Positions 23,801-35,720 of a DNA stretch of 64,000 nt are shown piece by piece (within the stretch, counting starts at the first letter, position 1; every line of letters starts with the position of its first letter). The notes under the pieces were generated by a model. It saw nothing but the letters and a program-made list of their open reading frames with translations, had not been told where the DNA came from and did no database searches. This stretch comes from Mactromeris polynyma (taxonomy: Eukaryota; Mollusca; Bivalvia; Venerida; Mactridae). Location of the stretch: assembly GCA_032209605.1 (NCBI GenBank), contig JASFXZ010000027.1, positions 6,095,372 to 6,159,371 on the forward strand, in the 5' to 3' direction. A program made the position numbers and the translations under genes.

Positions 23801-26800
23801 CAACAATAAATGCAACCTTTAATCAAAAACACACATAAGTAATGAAAATTGCCGTAAAGGTCAGCATATAAAGTATCAAATATAACCTGGGTATATAAAT
23901 ACTTATTCTGCTTGAATGGTTTGTTCAAAATTAATTAATTCCCATCCATGGGAACAGCAAAATGTGGTCTTTGTTTACAGGTGGTCTCTATAAACAGATT
24001 AAATATCATTGAAAATGGTCTGATTGGAGATAAAGTTGGTGGTCTTTGCAGACAGGTTTTGCAATAGTGGTCTTTGTTCGCAGGTGGTCTTTAACACAGG
24101 TTTGACTGTAACATGGATGAAAATCTCATCCATTAATTGAACCAAAGATGAGAACATCATTATCTGTCTATGTTACAGAAATTTACTCTCAATACTCAAT
24201 AATTTTCATTTCAATTATATCATTCTATATGGGAATAAAAAACCTACCCATCTGAGCTTCCAACCATACTCTTCTGTGTGCCTCTTCACCTCTGTTTTTT
24301 CTTTGCACTTCGTACAAATGGTATATGGAACAAGGTCGGTCAATCTCTGAAGACTTGAAGCCGACACCATAACCATTGGCTCCTCCTGGTCTGATGGTGT
24401 CACATGACATAAACGGATGGTTCCCTTAGATGCAACATCACTGTCTTTTTTACGGGTGGTTTCCTTAGATGTAATATCACTGTCTTCTTCGTCGAAACCA
24501 ATGTCATGCACATCAGCTTCCAAATCCATTTCCACAACTAGACCTTCAGGTGGTGCTCTAATGAAGTATTGACAACATATATTATGTTACCCTTTCAACA
24601 GCAATATAATTTTCAAAGCAGATATAATAATTAATGATTTGAAAGAAATCAGTTTTGTGCTATATATGCTATACAAGAATCAGAATTATGATATTCTTGA
24701 AAAATGAAATAGTCATTATAACTCAAAAAATGGAAGCACATAAAACAGTAGAAAAACAACAAATGTGTCCATAGGACATAATATGCCCCCACTTAAACAT
24801 TAAACAAATGCTATTATTCTCCTAATAGTCTGTAAATGTGTATCAAAATTACCAAGTGAACAACAGATTAAGGGCTAAAACTTTGCACTTACAAGGCGGA
24901 GCCAAACATGAAACCGCACAACTACACATGCTGGTGAATATTCCTGTAAAGTGTCTAGCTGATATACTGTTGGTTATATGCACGACACAAGATTGCATGC
25001 TCTGTATGCAATATGATCAATAAGTCAAGAGCCATAACTTTGCACGTACTAGGCGAAGCCAGACATGAAACCCCATGAGCGCAACTACACATGCTGAAGA
25101 ACATTCACTGTAAAATTTTCAGACGGACAGACAAGGTCAAATCTATATGCCCCCCTTTTAGAGCGGGAACATAAAACATGATTGACGCTCAGCAAGATGG
25201 ACTTGACACAGCCAATGAAATATATTGAAAGGGAATGCAAATAAAATTTCTTTAAAAAAATACAACATGACCTTAACCTGTGACCTATTGATCTCTTAAT
25301 TTATAGGGAGTATATTATTGTCATAACCAGGAGACCCATCAAGATTGAGGACCATACACCCGAGTGTCACAGATTTCCTAACAGAAAACCATGTTTCAAG
25401 TCAATGTCACCATAACCTTTACCTCTGACTTACTGACCTAAACATCAATAAGGTTCATTTACTTGTCACAACCAGCAGGTCTGTTATAAAGTACAGTTTG
25501 AGGACCATATTCCCAAGAGAGAATAGTTCTATAATGCTATACAATGCATATCTAGTACACCCATTTTTGACGTTTGACCTCTAAGTGTGACATCGACCTT
25601 TGCACGATGTACACAGATTATTAGTGTGTAACGCGGAGGTCAATAATAATGAATTATGAGTACTGAACATACCAGCCGTCACACTGGTTTAACCAGTCAA
25701 TCAGGAGATCTACTGGATCAATATTATATATCCTGAAAAATAGCCAGGTTTTGAGGGTCGCAGACACCCATCAGGATCAAGGGGGGGGGGGGGGGCAGAG
25801 TAATGGTCAAGAGAAGATGTTTTAAACCCAAGCGGGCTCAACAAAAACTAATCACTCGACAGAAGCGGTGATTACTATAAGGCACTCTACTGCCGGGCCT
25901 AATTAATAAAAAAGACTTTAATGTAGACTGACTTACACATTCATGGAAATGTCCCAGTCAGATGGAATGTATTCTGGATCATTTTCATCCATCACTTCTC
26001 CAGCATCTAGCTCTCCATCATCAAATCTACAAATTACAGATAATTGTGATATTGTAAACACAAATACTATGACATTAATTTCATGAAATTATTTCTGTAA
26101 TATATATATATATAAATACACATGATATTAGCTATTGCTTATGCTGGTTAATATCAATATAGAATGCTGAATGTCCATTATATCTACACGATATGGACAT
26201 TGCTTAATCTGGTAGTTTAATGCAACTCTGGAGCGGCAATGATTGTTGCAACAACAGTCCTTCTTTACACAGGGGTTCTAACAGCTGAATGTTCTCAATC
26301 CTGAAGATTTGCTGGGGTTGGGGGACTGCAAGCTGCTCTAAAGCTTCAATGACCCAACACTATCAGATGCAGACGTCTGATGATCTAGACTATTGAAACG
26401 CATTCGTACACAAAACGTTTCGTACCAGTCGCGATTCGGCACCTACCCCCCAAAATATTCATCAGATTTACATTGATCTCAAAGTGACCCTGAAGCCACT
26501 TACAATGTAACTTACTTGATACATCTTCAAATGTATTCAAAGAAAGGAAATATTAACAGAAATACACTGTGACACTCACACTTATTGTTACAACAATATA
26601 TCTGTACGTACGAAACTTGAAAGGAAGTTTCCAATTCGATTGGACATCTGCTTCCCTTTGGATTAGCTGCCATACTTGAAAACTTGGTCATCCTATTACA
26701 TTAAAAAAAGAATACTGTGTTAAACTAACAAAACTAGCAATAATATGTACATATGATAACCATTTCTGGCATACAATATATAAAAATGTAAATAACATAT

Positions 26801-29195
26801 TGTTTATCAACTCAAATCCACTTACAGTTTTATGAAGAAAATACAAACTTATAACAAGTGAGTGGTTACCAAGCAATACTGGTCATTCATGTGTTTTAGC
26901 ATGTTCTGTAAATCCATAAACTGGCTGTTACATATAACTATTATGCAACACTTCCCTGAACCATCAGTTCTGCTATTGTCAATGATACAAAACAGTTACA
27001 ATGAAAAACTGCTAACCTTGGTGCATCAACTATGATGGGTTTGTAGACTTCTTTAGGGGTTGATGTTGATGGTACAGCAAAAGTTCTGTAAAATATTGAA
27101 ACAATATTGCCAAGTGTAGCAGTAATCATCTCTAATGGAGCTATGTTATAACAATAATCATTATCTGTATCTTACATAACATATTCAGACACAGAACATA
27201 CACACAAACATACCTACATAAATTAAAATCACAAGAGCGTGCAAACAGATTAAGAATTATACTTTTTACAAATGATAGTCTCACAACAATCACATAATGT
27301 CAACATTCATCAGCAGTCACACATTACTAACAATGTACCATGGTGTTCAATGTAACAAATGGATTCTTTAAGCTCTACTGACAATATACAATGCATAATG
27401 ATTATTAATACAAAAATAACAAAAGTAATGAAATAATAATGCATACACATGTTTGTAAGTAATTTTGCATCATATTGATTTTGCTGATTAGGATCATTTC
27501 AGTGATATTTGTTTTACATTGCTTTATATAAATACTAACCCAATATCTGATTATGATGACAGTGCTTCAAATTCAATACCAGACATTTCCACCTCCCTAC
27601 AATATATGAATACTAAGATGTTAGTGTCTATTATACAACAAATATATATATCATTTCATATGAAATTTATGGATCAATATACCATAATTGATTTTAACTG
27701 AAATTTGATCTCTTGGGCAACACTACTTTCATTGCTACTGATTCTTTAGAAGTAAACTTATTCAATATTTCAAAATGAAATATTATTAGTGAGCTTTATA
27801 ATTGTATTTTTGGAACAAACTTCCCTAAAAGATATGTACTCAAAGATATTTCGATAAACTATTATTATATATTTGTTTTCAAAGTTTTTGAAGTGAAATG
27901 ACTATGGGTGAAACCACCAGGGGATGAAAAGAAAATTTAATGATACAATAACTACCACATAAGCTATCAGGAAGGTCTAGTTTGCTCTCAGATTTGTTCA
28001 CTACAAAACAAAGAACATACGGATGTATTTCAATGATATTGGCATTGATATTGCTAAATTTTATATATACTTTTATGGGAAGAAAGATGCCAGAGTGCAT
28101 ACAAACTGAAGGCCAATTACACATATCTTCAAGCACTGTATAAAGAGTGTGGGTGGCTGACTTGGCTGTTTCCAGGAGAGGTGGGCTGCAGAGGGTTCAC
28201 ACTCACAGCCCAATCTGTATGGACCACATTGAGCTCCCTATGCATAAGTCGGGAAGCAATGCAGAGCTTCAGTGAAAGAGCTCGGGCAGACTGCAGAGAA
28301 AGCATCCAGCTGGTTATGGATGAAAAAGATCAGAAGAGCTGAAAGCTATTCACTGAGGGGTAGTGATCACACTACTGATCCGCTGTCCTGAGCTAAAAGG
28401 AGCGAATCACTCTGTGATGGACGGCGCTCAGCAGATGACCTCATGTGGATGTGCAGCTTATACATAAGTTATAGCTGTTTTACAAGCTATAAGTATTATA
28501 AATGCAATAGCACAATAAGTTACTTAGCAATACAGTACAGTAAAAATCCCTCACCTTTTGGACCCGCTAATACTTGACGATTCAGACGATGGGGCTGTGA
28601 ATGTTTTTTTCCTCTTTCTTTGATGTGATTCTTTATAACTACAACATGAAAATAACATTGCGCATTTTATTCTTGGTATAGCTCAGCTTTCATCACTGTG
28701 AAATCAGTGTTTGCATTATTTTGATCTCTAATCAATAGGTCAACCAATCGCACATCTATCAGGGAATACGTTCTTTAGCTAAATATGTTCATACTTTTGA
28801 ATTTGACTGCGCACCTTCCATCTTTGTTTTGCGTTATTTTTCGTCGTTCAGGCATGTATTTAATGTTCATAACTATCTTTTTTTTTAATATGTATCGATG
28901 GAAAAATATCGAGGATACATCGATACCGTTTCATTTGTTGACAGCTCTAAATGAGGAAAATGAATAAACGACGTACTGCGAAAATTGAAAAGAATAATAT
29001 TGAGACTATCCCTCACCATGAAATCAGCATCTCGGCGACTTCTTCGTCTTTTTCCAAGCCATTTTCGGCCTTTATATTAACCCATGTGTCAATAAATGGC
29101 CCAATCCTGACGCTTTCGACACGTCTCTGTTTAGCTTGTGCAGCTTTCTGCTTCTTTTTAGTCGAACCAGTAACCGTTTTCGGCGGACCAGGCAT
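20806..29195 (-). CDS. Kolobok-type transposase gene, outer copy
   Basis: Same exon plan as the inner gene, on the minus strand: exon 1 29017-29195, exon 6 24248-24557, exon 7 23184-23463, exon 8 22671-22904 and last exon 20806-21144, with the short exons between mirrored. Exon 1 is intact here (AENGLEKDEEVAEMLIS), unlike the inner copy. The conserved GDGRMDSPGH and VVTDAHTHI motifs are present; the latter has Ala where the inner copy has Thr. About 587 residues can be assembled. As in the inner gene, the stretch between the second acidic motif and the C-terminal block is missing. Canonical splicing around the 95-bp exon 9 gives a frame different from the conserved-looking one. The enzyme may therefore be incomplete; an exon I cannot recognise is the alternative. 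Confidence 0.65.
23944..24108. mobile_element. Tc1/mariner-type MITE, truncated copy
   Basis: Mirror of 11136-11324, but the end next to the CCATGGATG block is missing, so only one terminal repeat (ending ...GGTTTGACTG) remains. Confidence 0.65.
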
Positions 29196-29473
29196 TGTTT
29201 TGTCTTCGAATGTCGCGATCTTCACCTTGTGATCTCACGAGACCTTCCCACAATGCATTTCGAAATTTTGGCGCGAAATATAAATAGCTCTAACTAGGCG
29301 CGTAGGCCAAGATAGGAAATACCTGTTTTAAGCTTAAATTTGTATGGTTATAGAGGGTTCTTAAAAAAATAAATAATGCAGAATGAAAGAACAGGTCTGT
29401 ACAAAGGTATTAACATGCAAAATTCCGAAATTTACGAGGATCGATTTTTTTGATAAAGTGACACTCACTACCT

Positions 29474-29477
29474 TTAA
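29474..29477. other. TTAA target duplication, outer Kolobok right
   Basis: TTAA follows CACTCACTACCT and continues into AAAGACAATTAAATGTTTC, which matches the empty-site paralogue at 52480-52495 in reverse. Confidence 0.85.
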
Positions 29478-29524
29478 AAAGACAATTAAATGTTTCTATG
29501 GGGCTAGAAGAAACGAAATCATGC

Positions 29525-29592
29525 TGTAAGCAGGGTTCGAACCCAGGACCTTTACGTTAGTAAAATGATAACTCATTAACTGACGGTCAGGG
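29525..29592 (-). repeat. tRNA-derived SINE head
   Basis: The minus strand contains the B box GGTTCGAACCCTGC preceded by ACTAACGTAAAGGTCCTG. It is a damaged copy of the SINE at 52375-52450, whose A box is better kept. Confidence 0.55.
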
Positions 29593-29697
29593 ATGGGTTG
29601 AGTACTGGGGGATAGTACTCGATAGTACTTGTGTGTACTTAAGTAATTACTGAGTACAGAATGTTTTAAGTTAAAGTAAATCGAGGGGAAAAAGTAC

Positions 29698-29769
29698 GCC
29701 CGATGTGGGGCTCGAACCCAAGACCCCCTAAACACTAGTACGGCGCTCTACCGACTGAGCTAACCGGGC
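29698..29769 (-). repeat. tRNA-Thr(AGT)-like sequence, probable SINE head
   Basis: The minus-strand 72 nt folds as a tRNA: acceptor GCCCGGT pairs with ATCGGGC over all 7 positions (one G-T), the D stem is GCTC/GAGC, and the T arm is TTGGG-TTCGAGC-CCCAC with 4 of 5 pairs. The anticodon loop CTAGTGT gives AGT (Thr). The anticodon stem pairs at only 3 of 5 positions, so it is more likely a SINE head or pseudogene than a working tRNA. Related heads occur at 3851 and 18066. Confidence 0.55.
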
Positions 29770-30395
29770 GGCTGTCTAACCCCACATCACTACAAAGTTA
29801 TTATTGTGAAATAATTATTATATAACTGACTAAAATGGGTCGCAAATAAAAACACGATATATTAACTTATTCAAATTTATGTACTTCATGGGGTATACCT
29901 CCTTATTTCAATTTACTGCTACTTGTAATTTTTCCGAGGTATCAAACTGTCCTTTCATTTCATAAACCTGCACTTTGCTGTGTCGAGAATCATTTCATTA
30001 CACCATTTTGATTATAAAATATGGACTGGTATTTTGTAAATGCAGTCCAGTGTGGTTTATGTGCTCACTGGGTACATCTGAACATTTGTGCAAGCTTAAT
30101 GACCAAAACACTTGTTCAAAATGGCCCTGTGACATGTTGTATTGCATTTTCTTGCATGTTTTTTACAAAGATTAAATGTTGTAATTCAGTTTTTCTATGC
30201 TTATTTTGTCTTTGTACATGAAATTATATTCATTTGAAGTAGAAAAGGATGCAAAGTATTTTATGGATTTATAGATAGCACGGGAACAGGTGACACCATT
30301 TTAGGAGCAGATCTCTATATAATTTATTATTATATACAAAATGTAGTATATATCTGCCAACAATTCATGGATTCCTGTTCAAAGACTGATGTTGC

Positions 30396-31790
30396 AAATT
30401 TTAATGGCTATCTTAAACTAAAGATTATGTATTTCTTTACAACTTTTAATAGACCTTGAGTTTACTAATCAGTGTTTTATGTAGTTGAATGTATTTAGTT
30501 TCCTAAAACAGAGACATAGAAAACAGAGATAATCAGCTCCTTCTTTACATATCAAGAGATCATGCATGGCAGTACAAATAACCAAATATTGCCAGTTCTG
30601 TAGCAACTAAAACTTGAAAAGTATTTATTTACTTAAAGGTTAAGGTTTCTTCTATAACTGCTAGAATTTTCTAAAATGTGATATTAATTTTTGTGTTTAA
30701 AACAGTAGTGTAAATATTGCCTAGTAACATCATTATTTGGTGATAAATTCTACTTTTTTCTATAACTTTTAAAAGCAAATACATGTATGTATTGTTTTGG
30801 GGGTAAAACTACAAAGATAATGCAAAACATGGAAATATATATTATATTTAATTGCAGCTGTTTTAATGTTTAACCTTTCAGAACATATAATACTTCAACA
30901 TGTATGATTTAATGTCTTTTAGCCACAGACTGTTAACAAGATGTCATGTGTGATATTTCATCATACAATCCAGTAGCTTATCTCTGTTATCTACCATATG
31001 TCTCAGCCCAAAATCATGAAATGGTGACAAAAGCCTTTGGTTTGGTCTTGCAGCATACTGGTACTGGGCTTTAAAATCATATTTGAGTACTTCTCAGCAG
31101 TCTTCTTTTATGCCTGTTTTTGCACTCAGGTCACATGCTTTAAGAAAACATTTGCGCAAACTCCAGCCATGACATTGCATCTTTCTGGAAATGTTTTTCA
31201 GTGTACTAAGTTGAAATTCAGAAAATATCAGGAAATTCTTTCTTTCAAGATCGTCTGTATTTTAAAATGCCTGTTTTCTTTAGAAAATGGCGACACAGCT
31301 CAAATTGTTTCTTGCTTTGTCGCTCTTGAAAGGTCCAACACGCGTTCAACCATGCAAAAATGTGAGGAAATTTGCTTGCCATCAGGGAAATGTCAGGGAC
31401 TTTTATTTCTGAAAACTTGTATGAAACGTGATGAGTATAGTTAGAACTGTTATTTGTAGCCGGGTAGGAATTTACTACCTGGATAATAAGCAGCATTACT
31501 TGCTAGCTAAATGGATATCCGGATTCCAGTCCCAGCCCTAATGGACAAAACTCTAGTTATTACTTATTTCTTTTCCGACTGAAGACTTGGCAAAAAAAGA
31601 GAAAATTAAAAGCCTTGTGCAAAAAATCAAATTAGGGAGGAAGATGAGCAAGGAAAAGGGGAAAAAGAAGTGTTCAATACCTGCTAAGGTACTTATTAGT
31701 TAAAAATCCTTTCTATTTTATGTTGTTCAGTATATTCTTGATACATTCAAGGATTTTCATGTAGCTTGTACCCTAGTTATCAATGTTTCC
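30396..31790. other. left-arm-specific segment, no clear gene
   Basis: AT-rich. One possible small exon lies at about 31585-31687: a lysine-rich frame (KIKSLVQKIKLGRKMSK) ending at AAG|GTAC. It could be an upstream exon of the kinase gene, but no acceptor or phase proof is available. Nothing else is recognised. Confidence 0.3.
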
Positions 31791-31791
31791 C

Positions 31792-32225
31792 AGTGTTAGA
31801 AATACTTTTTGAACGGTTCAACCCAAGTTGCCCACAGTGCAAGTTCATAAAAGCTTCAGCTTGCCCGTTGCCTTTTCAAGTTGCCCACATTATGTACATA
31901 TTCTTGTTCACCGATTGATTTTATTATTGCTGTATATTCATCTTGTTCCGGCTGTTTTGCTAGCCTAAGAATTGGATAAATCATTGGCATTTTCAGTAAC
32001 AGACTGACCTAAAGATTTTTCAAATGGTCAAATCTTTGAAAATTGTCCTGTGAATTGCAATAAATATAACGAACAAAATGCAAAAGACCTTAAAAGTGCT
32101 GAAAACTATAAAATGTTTCATGGAAATTTCACTTGCCCAGAGGAACAGTAACTTTGGACATCAACTTGCCCTGCTAATTTTCAACTTTGTCGAGCAAGTG
32201 GACAAGTGCTTATTTCTAACTCTGT
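31792..32225. mobile_element. possible non-autonomous hAT-like element
   Basis: CAGTGTTAGAAATAC at the left and TATTTCTAACTCTG at the right are near-perfect inverted ends. The interior repeats AAGTTGCCCAC/CTTGCCC motifs and has no coding capacity. A CAG..CTG terminus recalls hAT elements, but I could not find an 8-bp duplication. Confidence 0.35.
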
Positions 32226-32879
32226 TTCGATTACAGACATAATAACAATATTAAAAGACATAACAGGCACATCAACTCATGGTCAAGGTCACCATTGGGG
32301 AGCTGTATGTTTTTGTTTAATGTTTTACACTGGCCTTCATTGAAATCTGATCGCTAAATAATCCCAATGCTTATCAATTATCCATTTAAGCTGACATGAG
32401 CAGGAAGTAAATTCTGTTCAGAGTGACACTTGCCAATCTTCAGTCTCTGTACATCTCACCATAAACATTTAAGCCCAACTAGCACATGCTGAAAGTTCAT
32501 TTTTGTAACACTGATGTCTGTCATAAGGACGTGGTTCAATTTGTGCATCTGTCGTTCAAAGTTTCTTGATTTCTTTACCCAAACACAGGGACAATTATCT
32601 TCATGAAACATCACAGCAATGATCATTAGATGACCCCTTACCAAATGTGTTATGTAGCTGCCTTGGGTATTATCTATCAACAGTGTTCAGTCATGCCGAC
32701 ATGTCTAGTTTCATTCTCGGACTGACAGATTTTTAAAGATTGTCAGTCCAAATGTCCTTCTCTCTAAAATCATTCGCCATGTCTGAGTGTTGCTCAAGTC
32801 TCGATTGATTTGTAAAAAATACATACCTGTATTACAGGAATGCTTCTTAGGTTTAGTTTATACTAATTTATTTATTCTC

Positions 32880-33080
32880 GATTAGGAAGCTAGTTCTTAC
32901 AACTTATATTAATCCTTCTGGAGACTCCTTCCAGATGGAACCAACCTCGAAGAGAGAGGCAATGTGGAATTATAGTATCTTGCCTAAGGATACTTCCGTC
33001 ATGACGCAGGTAGGATTCGAACCGACGACCCTTCAATCATGATGCAAATGCGGTACCACTGCGCCACGGCGGCTCCACAT
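32880..33080 (-). repeat. tRNA-derived SINE
   Basis: The minus strand has an A box TGGCGCAGTGG (about 33061-33071) and a B box GGTTCGAATCC (about 33012-33022), tRNA-like spacing, and then a tail containing CCTAAGGATAC-type sequence (about 32980-32998). The non-tRNA body extends to about 32890. Confidence 0.6.
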
Positions 33081-33417
33081 TTAGTGCTACTTAGGTCCAG
33101 TTTTGGCGAATTATTTTTGTACCTAGCAGGACATTTGGTCTGTCAAGATGCCAGAAACTGTCAGACTTTCTGGAGATCTGTCAGTCCGATATATGACTTT
33201 TATGTATCATTGCTTTTAGAAACAGCAGGACATTCAGACTGACAGTCAGAGCACAAAAACGAAAATAGTCAGAAGTGTTTGACAGTTTGACTGTTATCTG
33301 CATGACTGTTAGGTGATGGTATCCTGGGATTTCTTGTTTTATGGTTATAATTTAACTGTCAGTATGTGTCCATTGTATTATCAAAAAGCAGGTAATAAGT
33401 GGTAACTAATAACTTGT

Positions 33418-33716
33418 AAGTAATAAGAAATAACAAATAAGTAATAACAAATAAGTAATAACAAATAAGTAATAACAAATAAGTAATAACAAATAAGTAA
33501 TAACAAATAAGTAATAACAAATAAGTAATAACAAATAAGTAATAACAAATAAGTAATAACAAATAAGTAATAACAAATAAGTAATAACAAATAAGTAATA
33601 ACAAATAAGTAATAACAAATAAATAATAACAAATAAGTAATAACAAATAAGTAATAACAAATAAGAAATAACAAATAAGTAATAACAAATAAGTAATAAC
33701 AAATAACGAATAAGAA
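33418..33716. repeat. 14-bp minisatellite (AACAAATAAGTAAT)n
   Basis: About 20 copies of AACAAATAAGTAAT with few variants. Because 14 is not a multiple of 3 and the unit lacks minus-strand stops, all three minus frames are open over about 300 bp; these frames are not genes. The same unit forms the 3' tail of the LINE at 40137-40215 and of the fragment at 42895-42930. Confidence 0.9.
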
Positions 33717-33832
33717 AGGAAAAGGTATTTCAGGAAATTAGCATGACATGTCCTATGGACACATTTCTAGTAGTGTCCCTTTCACAGATTCAGGCTCATA
33801 TTGTCAGTTATTGTATTTTCAGAAGGAAGTCG

Positions 33833-35036
33833 ACACCAGTCTAGATAGAGGTGGAAGGGGAAAACACACGGTCTTCAAACTATATATTGGGTGGCAGCAC
33901 TTCTCAAATGGAAGTTACAGAGTCGTCACTGTTAAAAAGGGGGGAGGTACTCGAATGATGGAGTACAAAGCTGATGAAGACTTAACTGTAGAGACAATCA
34001 TTAAAAGAGGCACACAATTTTTTCCCCCAATAGTCCGTTGGGTGACTTGAAAAATATGGAGGTGTCTCTTGCTAATTTCTCAAGTGAAAATCTAAATAAG
34101 TTCACTGATGTGAACGGCAACGAGTGTTCTTTTCAGCAGTACCTGAAATCACATGGGTTGTTTTCTTCACAATATCACCTGTATATTAGAACGAAAGGAA
34201 AACAGACAATAGCAGATACCACATGTAATCCAGCTTTGGACAAAGATGAAAAAGTTGGACCAGAAATTCCAACAAAAGTGCTTCTGGTCAACAGTAAGAT
34301 ACCTGGAAATATTTCACTGCAGTACAAAAAGACAATAATGTCCAGATATTCAAACACTGAGAGTACAATTTGCCATGGTTCTTTGAGACAGTGTTATGAT
34401 TTGTCAGATCATGAAATTCCATATGAAGACTATAACTATGTTGATGATGGATATCTGATAGCAGGTATTGAAAAAGACAACACAGTGTATTTAACTGAAT
34501 TAGATGATGGGTCATACCAATTATGTAACTTTACTTCATCTGAGAATCCAGAGATTGTAATGTATGGTCCAGATGAAATATATGGCATGAATGATGGTGA
34601 TTTAATGTTGGGATTGATAACACCATTGCATAATAAACATATCCTGTATCAGTGGTATAAGGATGGACAGCTTGTTTTTGAAGGGCTGAATACATCAGTT
34701 TTAAAAGTAACAGCTCCTGGAGAATATTCTGTTGGAATTAATGTAAATGAACAATTGTACTCCTATGGTGTCCAGTGTAGTGTAACGGAACATGTCCTGC
34801 CAAGGCAAACAGAACATTTGAGTACATTCAACACACTGTCACAACAGCTACCACAATTATCCACCACAATATCACAGATACTCAGTACTCAACAACAGAC
34901 ACACTCAGTCACAGACATTCAATACTCAACCACAGACACTCAGCCACAGACACTCGGCACTCAGCCAGACTCAGCCACAGACATGCAGTTCTTAGCCACA
35001 GACATTCAGCTCTCAGCCACAGACATTCAGCACTGA
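33833..35036 (+). pseudogene. N-terminal and Ig-like part of the kinase gene (frameshifted)
   Basis: An acceptor (TATTTTCAG) precedes 33833. The first frame encodes a conserved-looking small domain with HTVFKLYIGWQHFSNGSYRV and VKKGGGTRMM, ending at about 34030. The reading then continues in another frame from about 34030 (SPLGDLKNMEVSLANFSSEN); a T6C5 homopolymer run at the switch suggests a one-base indel or sequencing error. The second frame includes LYQWYKDGQLVFEGLNTSVL and VTAPGEYSVGI, typical of an immunoglobulin-like fold (conserved Trp; strand pattern). It runs into the minisatellite and stops at TGA 35034-35036. This frame is the same as that of the kinase domain downstream, so both parts likely formed one protein. 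I know such kinase architectures from invertebrate genomes but cannot name a family. Confidence 0.6.
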
Positions 35037-35720
35037 GCCACAGATACACTCAGTCACAGGCATGGAGTACTCGGCCACAGACGCTCAGCCACAGACACAC
35101 TCAGTCACAGACATTCAGCACTCGGCCACAGACACTTGGCCACAGACACTCAACCACAGACATTCAGCACTCAGCCACAGACACACTCAGTCACAGGCAT
35201 GGAGTACTCGGCCACAGACGCTCAGCCACAGACACACTCAGTCACAGACATTCAGCACTCGGCCACAGACACTTGGCCACAGACACTCAGCCACAGACAT
35301 TCAGCACTCGGCCACAGATACACTCAGTCACAGGCATGGAGTACTCGGCCACAGACGCTCAGCCACAGACACACTCAGTCACAGACATTCAGTCACAGAT
35401 ACACTCAGTCACAGGCATGGAGTACTCGGCCACAGACGCTCAGCCACAGACACACTCAGCCACAGACACTCAGTCACAGATACACTCAGCCACAGGCATG
35501 CAGTTCTTAGCCACAGATACACTCAGTCACAGGCATGGAGTACTCGGCCATAGACACTCAGCAACAGACACACTCAGCAACAGACATTCAGCACTCGGCC
35601 ACAGACACTCAGTCACAGATACACTCAGCCACAGGCATGCAGTTCATAGCCACAGACACTCGGGCACAGACATTCAGCACTCGGCCACAGACACACTCAG
35701 CCACAGGCATGCAGTACTTG
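34870..35720. repeat. coding-region minisatellite, unit about 14 bp (ACTCAGCCACAGAC)
   Basis: Variants of ACTCAGCCACAGAC and ACTCAGTCACAGAC, with higher-order blocks ending GGCATGGAGTACTCGGCC, fill about 850 bp between the Ig-like part and the kinase domain. Translation gives Gln/Thr/His/Ser-rich repeats in every plus frame, because a 14-bp unit cycles through frames. In the kinase frame there are stops such as 35034 and 35508. The shorter mirror copy is at 51295-51520. Confidence 0.85.

Larger units (their letters stand above)
19145..29473 (-). mobile_element. outer Kolobok-type transposon, right part
   Basis: Near-identical reverse complement of 5858-16130. It carries the transposase gene on the minus strand and ends with CACTCACTACCT at 29473, followed by TTAA. 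It keeps about 118 bp near 26814-26931 that the inner copy has lost. It has itself lost the right end of the internal MITE near 23943. Together with 2848-5853 it makes a full-length element of about 13.34 kb. Confidence 0.88.

Noticed and set aside
2848..29473. Assembly artefact as the explanation for the inverted copies
   Set aside because: The X-Y-X'-Y' order, TTAA at all four junctions, copy-specific indels and an empty paralogous site are what transposition predicts. A hairpin artefact would give a simple palindrome with identical arms.
33359..33702. Three overlapping minus-strand reading frames of about 100 codons (LLLICYYLFVITY repeats)
   Set aside because: They are translations of the 14-bp minisatellite in all frames, not genes.
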